Under the pieces are notes generated by a model, which did no database searches, was not told the origin of the DNA, and saw only the letters and a list, made by a program, of their open reading frames with translations. The position numbers and the translations under genes are program-made. DNA of 20,300 nucleotides from Oscillospiraceae bacterium (GTDB lineage: Bacteria; Bacillota_A; Clostridia; Oscillospirales; WRJC01): assembly GCA_009782405.1 (NCBI GenBank), contig WRJC01000056.1:1-20300 (forward strand), read 5' to 3'. Below, one piece after another: positions 15,390-20,300 of this stretch. Numbering within the stretch: the stretch's first letter is position 1; the number at the start of each line of letters is the position of its first letter.

Positions 15390-16886
15390 CTGGCTGCCTA
15401 TTTGCTCGTATTTTTCTATCGTTTTTTCCACGTCTTTCAACGCCTTTTCCTGCATTTTTTCGAATGTCGAAGCGATGTTCCTGTTGTTTTTCATCGTCAT
15501 GTCCGTGATGGTTCGGTACAGGCCGCCCCAGTCGTTTATAACCCCTATGTCATAGACGCGCGAGGCGAAAATTATGTCGAGCATCTTTTCGGATTCCTCA
15601 TCGCGCGAAAACTTGCGCTGCAGCGATATTTCATAATATGCGGGCTGCAAAGTGTATTTCGATTTCGCGGTGAGCGCCTCGAGGATGATTCCCGTGCGCT
15701 CGAAGTTTTCGACCGACGCCGGGATCGCGAGGGCATGGCCGTGATGATGGTTCACCGTGTGGCCGTACTCCGGCTGGGCGGCATCATATTTCGGTATCGG
15801 TATTATCCCGAAGTCGCTTTCCATATCCCTGAAATCGAAAATGTCGTGCAGCAGTATCCAGTAGAAAAGCGAGCGGTCCTCCATGAACATCTGCCCGGAA
15901 ATTTTGTAGATCTCGGGGAATTTGCCTTCGAGGTGGTGTATGTTGAATGAGCCCGGGTCGTACACCAAATCATACGCCCTGTCGAGCGCTGAAAAGAACC
16001 TCTCGGTGTTGAGCGTGAAATACGGGACGTCGTCTTTGTCTTTTTTGGCTATGCGCTCCCCTGCCGCGTGCACGAACGAAAAAGCGGCGTCGCGATAGCC
16101 GCAGAACCCGTACTTGTCGGTGTAGTCCATGATGCCGTCTCCGTTTAAATCCTGCGCCACACCCCTCATCATTTCGATCATCTTGTCCAGAGTCCACGAA
16201 TTGGCGGCGACGAGCTCGTAAGGGTTGTCCAAGACATGGTCCTGGATCAGTTTTTTGTTGAAAACTATGGTCGATGTGCTGTCGTTGTCCACGACAATAA
16301 GGTCGCTCGGCGCAAAAAACAGGCGGTTTTCAATCGAAAGGGCTTTCACGGCGTTCTGGTCCCACCACGGCGCATCCAGATCGAGATGCGGTATACTGCG
16401 CATATTGCAAAAAAGCCCGTTGCCCGCCGCCGGGGCGAGATCGACGATGGCGGCGTAATAAACGGAATACAAGTCGTCCCCCGCCTTTACCGTTTTTTGC
16501 AGGTCGCCGGCGTAGCTTGCCGTTTGGTGCTGTTTTATTAGGCAATTGTATTTTGCCTCGACATACCTGTTGCGCGCGTATACCGCGTCGTTTATGGGAT
16601 CCGCGTTTTCTTCCTCCGAATATATGTCGCGCGCGTTGTATGGTATCCAGTGCGCGTCGTCAATCATCCTGACAAGAAATGTGAACTCATAGCCCTCAAA
16701 ATCCGCCTCGGGCAGATCCGGCTGGATCTCGGCGGAGGCCGGCTCGGCCGTGGTTTCCTCTTTGGCCGGCTCGTCGCCGGCTTTGTTTGGGCTGTCGGTA
16801 TCTGCGCCGCTTTGTTTCGAGCAAGCCGCAACGGAAAGCATAAGGGAAACGGCAAACAGCAGCGCCAACGCTTTTATTTTTTTCAT
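15387..16886 (-). CDS. extracellular solute-binding lipoprotein (ABC-type, sugar family)
   Basis: The 499-residue protein has a lipoprotein signal peptide with lipobox SVAAC (Cys22), a Ser/Pro/Glu/Ala-rich linker (23-58) and a large periplasmic-binding-type domain. It carries the DLNGDGIMDYTDKYGF calcium-loop-like motif (245-260) seen in sugar-binding proteins of this class. Such proteins capture oligosaccharides outside the membrane for an ABC importer. No permease or ATPase gene is present on either side, so it is an orphan here. GGAGG lies 10 bases before the ATG. The upstream promoter is unclear: a TTGACT/TAAAAC pair exists but leaves no leader. Confidence 0.88.
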   Translation of the reverse strand: MKKIKALALLFAVSLMLSVAACSKQSGADTDSPNKAGDEPAKEETTAEPASAEIQPDLPEADFEGYEFTFLVRMIDDAHWIPYNARDIYSEEENADPINDAVYARNRYVEAKYNCLIKQHQTASYAGDLQKTVKAGDDLYSVYYAAIVDLAPAAGNGLFCNMRSIPHLDLDAPWWDQNAVKALSIENRLFFAPSDLIVVDNDSTSTIVFNKKLIQDHVLDNPYELVAANSWTLDKMIEMMRGVAQDLNGDGIMDYTDKYGFCGYRDAAFSFVHAAGERIAKKDKDDVPYFTLNTERFFSALDRAYDLVYDPGSFNIHHLEGKFPEIYKISGQMFMEDRSLFYWILLHDIFDFRDMESDFGIIPIPKYDAAQPEYGHTVNHHHGHALAIPASVENFERTGIILEALTAKSKYTLQPAYYEISLQRKFSRDEESEKMLDIIFASRVYDIGVINDWGGLYRTITDMTMKNNRNIASTFEKMQEKALKDVEKTIEKYEQIGSQ

Positions 16887-16928
16887 TTTGTTTTTTCCTC
16901 CCGGTTTTATTTGGCTAAATAACGCAAG

Positions 16929-17058
16929 TCAAATTCCAATCCTTTTTGCGTTTTCAAAACATTCTTCAAAGATTGCTCCGGCAACTTTTCCGTCCCTATC
17001 GAACACTTCAATGTGTCTGAATTTTGTTCCATCTGCCAAAATTCCGTTATCTCCGATT
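16929..17058 (-). pseudogene. coding-like fragment, unassigned
   Basis: One minus-strand frame stays open for about 42 codons to TGA at 16929-16931 and has protein-like composition, including GTKFRHIEVFDRDGKVAGAI and ECFENAKRIGI. It has no start codon with a ribosome binding site and begins right where the Rpn fragment at 17060 ends. I do not recognise the family. It may be the C-terminal end of a lost gene. Confidence 0.35.
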
Positions 17059-17059
17059 T

Positions 17060-17188
17060 TCAAAAGTCAAGCTTATCTTGCAGCTTATCCATGTTGGTGG
17101 CTTTTATGTCGCCCTTGATTTCCGAATGCTTGAAAAAATATACCCACTCATCTATTGCGCTTTGTATATTGTCGCAAATTATTTCTTT
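17060..17188 (-). pseudogene. internal fragment of an Rpn/PD-(D/E)XK nuclease-family gene (copy A)
   Basis: The minus strand encodes about 42 residues including SAIDEWVYFFKHSEIKGDIK before a stop. This motif is typical of the region after the nuclease core in the PD-(D/E)XK transposase/Rpn group whose proteins begin like the fragment at 17853-17990. The two pieces are probably the remains of one gene. The 130-150 residues between them, including the catalytic core, are missing and replaced by copy B. Confidence 0.6.
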
Positions 17189-17818
17189 TCACCGAGCCGC
17201 GCTTTTAGTTCTTCTATGAGCGCGGCTTGTTCCGCGATTGTTGTTTTATTTTCTGCGACTACACCTTGCCATTTTTCATCAGCTTCACGATAACCCTCGC
17301 GCCGGGCATGACCGAGAGCCGACGCTTCATTATGTCTGGCGCGTGAACGCAGACGCTCCAATTCCTTAAATTCGTTTGTAGACGTAACATGACGGTATGC
17401 CACGATTGCTTCTTTCATAATCGGCACCTCCAATGCTTCAATTTGTTTTAATTCTTCCTCTGTTTTTGCGTTGAACAATGACAGCCATAATTTTAACCCA
17501 TCGTCTTTTGATATTGAGCGAAGTTGAAAATTCCCGCGCCCAATAATAGAGAGAGCGGTCTGGATAATCACCCTCGTCCGTTACTTGAATTTCTAAGTCC
17601 ACCCGCTGACCGTTCACCGTCATGTTTATATCGAGCCGACAAAATTTTTCGCCTTTAACATCGGGCGGGATTTCGGAATTGGTTACAAAAAATTCCTCAA
17701 TGCTTTCAAAGGGAATCGCAAGCAGTTCCGCGACAAGCCTTTGCAGTAAATTTTGGTATTGAGTAAATAAAATTTTGAAAAGTATATCATTCGTAAATTT
17801 ATATTTTAACTCCGTCAT
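17179..17818 (-). pseudogene. Rpn/PD-(D/E)XK nuclease-family gene with internal deletion and frameshift (copy B)
   Basis: The 5' half begins with MTELKYKFTNDILFKILF and has the nuclease residues Asp63 (CRLDINM) and Glu76-x-Gln78 (DLEIQV), running to WAREFSTS. The reading frame then shifts: the continuation ISKDDGLKLWLSLFNAKTEE is in another frame. Compared with intact relatives, about 80 residues between YWAREFSTS and DDGLKLW are gone, with the junction near 17510-17520. The C-terminal part is the expected charged region ending LKARLGEKK. GGAGG lies upstream of the ATG at 17818. These proteins are recombination-promoting nucleases, sometimes called putative transposases; this copy should be inactive. 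Confidence 0.85.
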
Positions 17819-17852
17819 AGGTTCATTCCTCCGTATCCCTATTATATCACGT

Positions 17853-17990
17853 TTAACGGCTAATTTTTATGGTTATTTTTTCGTTGAGCAAATCGGACAG
17901 GAAGCCCTCGAGTATATCAAAATTTTCTTTTTGCCTCAATATGGATTTCAGCGCCCAATCGAAACTGACCAAGGTTCTGTCTTTTTTCAT
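17853..17990 (-). pseudogene. N-terminal fragment of an Rpn/PD-(D/E)XK nuclease-family gene (copy A)
   Basis: A 45-residue frame starts at ATG 17990 (GGGGTGA upstream) and contains RTLVSFDWALKSILRQ and NFDILEGFLSDLL, the hallmark start of a PD-(D/E)XK transposase/Rpn subfamily of about 280-320 residues. It stops at TAA 17853-17855 after NEKITIK, where relatives continue. The matching later part lies at 17060-17188, with copy B in between. A usable promoter (18059-18087) is still present. Confidence 0.75.
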
Positions 17991-18058
17991 GCAAATTCAC
18001 CCCATATCGTTTTTATCGCCCCTGCGGGCGAAATCCCAATCCGCTATCCGCAGTTTTG

Positions 18059-18087
18059 ATTATACCACGTTTTCAAAAAAAAGGCAA
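18059..18087 (-). promoter_or_regulatory. promoter of the broken Rpn copy A
   Basis: On the minus strand TTGCCT (18082-18087), 17 bases, then TATAAT (18059-18064) preceded by TGG. The -35 box is imperfect but the -10 is perfect. Transcription from here would read through both Rpn remnants. Confidence 0.55.
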
Positions 18088-18167
18088 GCGTTTTTTTTGT
18101 TTTTTTGGGGCGGGCATAATTTGCGCCGCCGACTGATCATTTGCACAGCTCACGTTAATGGTTTATA

Positions 18168-18322
18168 TCATGCGGCATATAATTCTATGCCTGCGTTTAT
18201 GATTTCGTCTATGAATGGCGTTTCATTTTCTTTAAATTCTTTTGTCTTTATCGGGTGCGGCTCTATCCTCTCATCTCCTCAATATTTTTGATTTGTTCCT
18301 CTGTGTACTCTTTGGTACACAT
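18168..18322 (-). pseudogene. probable remnant of a nucleotidyltransferase (MNT-type) gene
   Basis: Two frames join here. The first starts at ATG 18322 with MCTKEYTEEQIKNIEEMRG and stops. A second frame then gives EPHPIKTKEFKENETPFIDE and ends GIELYAA at TGA 18168. From memory the first matches the N-terminus and the second the C-terminus of minimal nucleotidyltransferase proteins, with the catalytic GSxxxxxxDxD core deleted. Both parts are short, so this is a tentative assignment. Confidence 0.45.
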
Positions 18323-18500
18323 ATCATAAAATTCTTTTATATTTTAAAATAAATTAATTCAAAAATATTCCTGATTGCGTTTGAAAACGCCCCACAGTCC
18401 TCGGCGTGCCGCGGTGGGAATTTGTGTGAAATCAGACTCGCGGGACTTCGAGGATGCCGTCCCCTACTCACCCAAACGTCGCACTGCCGATTGACTTTTT
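18323..18500. repeat. non-coding stretch, candidate dispersed repeat
   Basis: After an AT-rich segment, 18380-18480 is markedly GC-richer than its flanks and includes GGGAC/GTCCC arms around 18443-18474. A minus-strand open frame crosses it but its product (with RGRHPRSPA and CGAFSNAIRN) looks like the spurious translations produced by dispersed non-coding repeats. I see no promoter or start site for it. Confidence 0.3.
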
Positions 18501-18535
18501 GGTTGTACCTCATTTTGAGGTTCAACCTCTTTTTT
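18501..18535 (+). terminator. rho-independent terminator-like hairpin
   Basis: GGTTGTACCTCA (18501-18512) pairs with TGAGGTTCAACC (18516-18527) with one internal mismatch, then T-rich sequence follows. No plus-strand gene upstream accounts for it. It insulates the toxin-antitoxin promoter from upstream transcription. Confidence 0.7.
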
Positions 18536-18601
18536 GCATTGTGTCCGGGAATTGCTCGAATGTAAATCAAAAGAATAAAATTTTATTTTGTAAAAAAAGA
18601 A

Positions 18602-18630
18602 TTGACAAACCCTACAAAGTATAGTATAAT
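18602..18630 (+). promoter_or_regulatory. consensus promoter of the toxin-antitoxin pair
   Basis: TTGACA (18602-18607), 17 bases, TATAAT (18625-18630). Both hexamers are perfect. The start codon follows within about 16 bases, so the leader is very short, around 8-10 bases. HigA-type antitoxins usually repress such promoters; no clear palindrome is visible beyond the AT-rich spacer. Confidence 0.92.
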
Positions 18631-18645
18631 TATATTGAGGCGGTG

Positions 18646-18996
18646 ATGATATTTACAGGCAGAACATTTGTATATCTAAAAAATTTTGATGATAAATGGA
18701 ACGGGTTAGAATTAACAGATGATGATTTGATTCCTCTTGAAAAATATTTATCGGAAAATCCTGATGTAGGTGATGTAATTCAAGGTACAGGTGGACTTCG
18801 CAAAGTACGTTGGGCATTGTCGAATACAAGTAGAAGCGGCGGAATAAGGGTATTGTATTTAAATATAGTGATAAAAGAAAAAATTTATATGATAGATCTA
18901 TTCGCAAAAAGCGAAAAGGAAAATTTGACAAAAGCAGAGAAAAATAACATGAAAAAGTTAGTAACTGAATTAAAGGGGGAGAATAGAAATGGCTAA
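18646..18996 (+). CDS. RelE/HigB-type toxin of a type II toxin-antitoxin system
   Basis: The 116-residue protein fits the RelE/HigB2 group: GDVIQGTGGLRKVRWA (near 42-57), SGGIRVLYL (64-72) and IYMIDLFAKSEKENLTKAEK (80-99) are the family's diagnostic strands and helix. Relatives are ribosome-dependent mRNA interferases that cut translated mRNAs. The ATG at 18646 has GAGG at 18637-18640; a GTG one codon earlier is possible. It overlaps the downstream antitoxin gene by eight bases, toxin first, the usual HigBA order. The pair is clearly more AT-rich than the flanking genes, suggesting separate acquisition. Confidence 0.9.
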   Translation: MIFTGRTFVYLKNFDDKWNGLELTDDDLIPLEKYLSENPDVGDVIQGTGGLRKVRWALSNTSRSGGIRVLYLNIVIKEKIYMIDLFAKSEKENLTKAEKNNMKKLVTELKGENRNG

Positions 18997-19312
18997 AAAT
19001 ACTTATTATGAAAGTATTATGACAGGCTTGCAACAAGCTATTGATTTTGAAAAAGGTGATACTTCAAAGGGTAGGATAAGAATTGTTGAAATGCCTGAAA
19101 TTGAGCCGTTAAATGAATATCCAAAAGAAAAAATAAAAGAACTGAGGCAAAAAGTAAACTTGCCGCAAAAATATTTTGCTGAATTATTAGGAGTTACAAT
19201 AAAATCCGTTGAAGCGTGGGAATCGGGGAAACGACAACCGACAGGAACGGCGAAAAGATTATTTCAATTAATAGAGAAAGACCCGAATGTAGTTAATATT
19301 ATGATGAAATAA
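18989..19312 (+). CDS. HigA/Xre-type antitoxin
   Basis: The 107-residue protein has an N-terminal toxin-contact region (about 1-45, YYESIMTGLQQAIDFEKG) and a C-terminal helix-turn-helix (about 50-95) with LPQKYFAELLGVTIKSVEAW. This is the HTH antitoxin type paired with RelE/HigB toxins; it should neutralise the toxin and bind the shared promoter. AAGGGGGAG lies just upstream inside the toxin gene, and the reading frames overlap by eight bases, so synthesis is coupled. Confidence 0.92.
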   Translation: MAKNTYYESIMTGLQQAIDFEKGDTSKGRIRIVEMPEIEPLNEYPKEKIKELRQKVNLPQKYFAELLGVTIKSVEAWESGKRQPTGTAKRLFQLIEKDPNVVNIMMK

Positions 19313-19433
19313 TAACCTCTTTTTCACCGATGTACCGGTTTCGCCCCGCTTCGTTTTTGACGATCTTTTTGTCCGTTCTGTAGTGCAAGCCCCGGAAATA
19401 ACCCGGCTGCATCGCGTGCAGGTTGCGCCGCCC
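19299..19433 (-). pseudogene. coding-like fragment, unassigned
   Basis: A minus-strand frame with protein-like content (MQPGYFRGLHYRTDKKIV, NEAGRNRYIGEKEV) runs from 19433 to a stop inside the end of the antitoxin gene. It lacks a start codon with a ribosome binding site and its left limit is abrupt at an AT hairpin. Codon use resembles the chromosomal genes, not the toxin-antitoxin pair. I do not recognise the family. It may be part of a gene cut by the arrival of the toxin-antitoxin genes. Confidence 0.35.
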
Positions 19434-19435
19434 AC

Positions 19436-19456
19436 AAAAAAATTGTAAATTTTTTT
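19436..19456. repeat. AT-only perfect hairpin
   Basis: AAAAAAATT, a 3-base loop and AATTTTTTT form a 9-base perfect stem. It lies 30 bases before the promoter of the next gene and marks the end of the unassigned fragment. It could end transcription from either side. Confidence 0.5.
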
Positions 19457-19485
19457 GCGGTTTACATAATAATGTTGATTTTATG

Positions 19486-19514
19486 TTGACTTATTTTTGC
19501 ATTTGTAGTAAAAT
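19486..19514 (+). promoter_or_regulatory. promoter of the secreted repeat protein
   Basis: TTGACT (19486-19491), 17 bases, TAAAAT (19509-19514). Transcription would begin near 19521, giving a leader of about 87 bases containing a CTTCGC/GCGAAG inverted repeat (19531-19568 region), which could fold as a 5' stabilising hairpin. Confidence 0.75.
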
Positions 19515-19607
19515 CATCTTTGTCAAAGCGGCTTCGCGAAAGGTTTGCTTTTGCGGAGCGGCGAAGTGTATTTGAAAAAATTAAAACAACAAGGGAGGAA
19601 AGATTAC

Positions 19608-20300
19608 ATGCAAACACGCAAACCAAAAAGGCACGCGCTGTATTTTGCGCTTGCGCTGGCAGTCCTGTTTATGCTGCTGCCGATGGCCGCAGCCCCGGTT
19701 TCGGCTGCTCCGACAGGCGAGTTCGACATTTCGACGGGAACTTGGTTAAGCGGCGTAACCGGCACGGATTGCACTTGGGACGGAACCACTTTAACCCTGC
19801 AAAACAGAGCGAACATCGCGGTCACCGGAACGCCGTCAGGTTCGGAGCGCATTGAAGTCGCGGCGTATGCCACGGCAACACTCACGTTGAATAATGTGAA
19901 AATATTGGGGCTTGCAACCGGCGAATGCGCACTTTTATTGAACAGCGGGGCGAACCTGACACTGATATTGCCCGACGGCTCGACCAACACTCTGATATCG
20001 GGAGCTAGCTGCGCGGGTATACAGACAACCGGCGCAACGCTGACCATCGAAGGCGGAACCGCCGGAACAGGCGAACTCACCGCAAAAGGCGGCGACTTCG
20101 GCGCGGGCATAGGCGGCGGCTACCTTGGCGACGGGGGCGAGATCACCATCAGCGGCGGCATAGTTTACGCAGAAGGCGGCGACTACGGCGCGGGCATAGG
20201 CGGCGGCTACCTTGGCGACGGGGGCGAGATCACCATCAGCGGCGGCATAGTTTACGCAGAAGGCGGCGACTACGGCGGCGCGGGCATAGGCGGCCGCCAA
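19608..20300 (+). CDS. secreted repeat protein, 5' part only
   Basis: Translation from ATG 19608 (GGGAGG nine bases upstream) is open to the window end, 231 codons. A Sec signal peptide (Lys/Arg-rich start, hydrophobic core LYFALALAVLFMLLP, AxA-type site near 31-34) is followed by a beta-rich region, with NNVKILGL and LNSGANLTLILPDG like the carbohydrate-binding-like parallel-beta domains of Clostridia surface proteins. From residue 161 come Gly-rich repeats of 29 residues (GGDYGAGIGGGYLGDGGE, then ITISGGIVYAE). The fold is probably a right-handed beta-helix-like stack. The 3' end, and any cell-wall anchor, lie outside the window. Confidence 0.85.
   Translation, partial: MQTRKPKRHALYFALALAVLFMLLPMAAAPVSAAPTGEFDISTGTWLSGVTGTDCTWDGTTLTLQNRANIAVTGTPSGSERIEVAAYATATLTLNNVKILGLATGECALLLNSGANLTLILPDGSTNTLISGASCAGIQTTGATLTIEGGTAGTGELTAKGGDFGAGIGGGYLGDGGEITISGGIVYAEGGDYGAGIGGGYLGDGGEITISGGIVYAEGGDYGGAGIGGRQ
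20088..20300 (+). repeat. 87-bp tandem repeats within the secreted protein gene
   Basis: Unit 1 spans 20088-20174 and unit 2 20175-20261, almost identical (TTC versus TAC in the fourth codon). Unit 3 starts at 20262, has one extra GGC codon, and diverges at the window edge. The repeat keeps the reading frame, so copy number can change without disrupting the protein. Confidence 0.92.

Noticed and set aside
16895..16935. TTGACT/TAAAAC as promoter of the solute-binding protein gene
   Set aside because: The -10 box is poor and transcription would begin at the ribosome binding site itself, leaving no leader.
18303..18320. GTGTAC/GTACAC palindrome as an operator
   Set aside because: It falls in the first codons of the nucleotidyltransferase-like remnant and is explained by the coded residues.
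18337..18570. Minus-strand open frame of 77 codons
   Set aside because: It crosses a strong terminator hairpin and a candidate dispersed repeat and lacks a start site; the product looks spurious.
18643..18996. The toxin-antitoxin region as a complete new defence system
   Set aside because: Both genes fit the known RelE/HigB and HigA types in the known order; neighbours are remnants, not partners.
19604..20300. Minus-strand open frames over the secreted protein gene
   Set aside because: They are antisense to a gene with a signal peptide, a ribosome binding site and a promoter; their Ala-rich repeats only mirror the 87-bp repeat.
20088..20300. Repeat array as a CRISPR
   Set aside because: Units are contiguous, 87 bp, in frame and without unique spacers.

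Overview
The window looks like a chromosomal segment of a low-to-mid GC member of the Firmicutes, probably class Clostridia. The signs are TTGACA/TATAAT promoters with 17-base spacers, strong AGGAGG ribosome binding sites, a tryptophan T-box leader, an IreB-family protein, lipoprotein signal peptides and a CCA-encoding tRNA-Gly gene. Species cannot be told from sequence alone.

Left part (1-5800). A tRNA-Gly(UCC) gene on the minus strand faces away from a hydantoinase/oxoprolinase-type ATPase gene. That gene's promoter lies inside the longest open frame, so translation probably starts at a non-canonical AUA codon. It is followed by an IreB-family gene directly abutting an aldo/keto reductase with two C-terminal [4Fe-4S] motifs. 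After a hairpin terminator and a nested set of inverted repeats comes a two-gene unit: an Xre regulator and an unrecognised coiled-coil protein with an internal duplication and three C-terminal 'APF' helical repeats.

Middle part (5800-15290), all minus strand. An orphan TrpB2-type tryptophan synthase beta chain is controlled by a T-box leader with a UGG specifier. Upstream is a probable four-gene operon in the order DUF4349 lipoprotein, Lhr-like helicase, Asp/Glu racemase-family protein, ComEC. ComEC overlaps the racemase by ATGA and has lost most of its metallo-beta-lactamase metal-binding motif. Further upstream are a DXD glycosyltransferase, a 61-residue unknown protein and an orphan extracellular solute-binding lipoprotein.

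Right part (16900-19450) is an accessory region full of gene remains: two interleaved and broken Rpn/PD-(D/E)XK nuclease genes, a probable nucleotidyltransferase remnant, two unassigned coding-like fragments and a candidate dispersed repeat. The only intact genes here are an AT-rich HigB/HigA-type toxin-antitoxin pair with its own consensus promoter. The window ends inside a large secreted protein gene with 87-bp tandem repeats.

I see no complete, convincingly new multi-gene system. The most unusual items are the AUA-start arrangement, the Xre/coiled-coil APF-repeat pair with its nested inverted repeats, the degenerate ComEC nuclease-like domain and the interleaved Rpn remnants.
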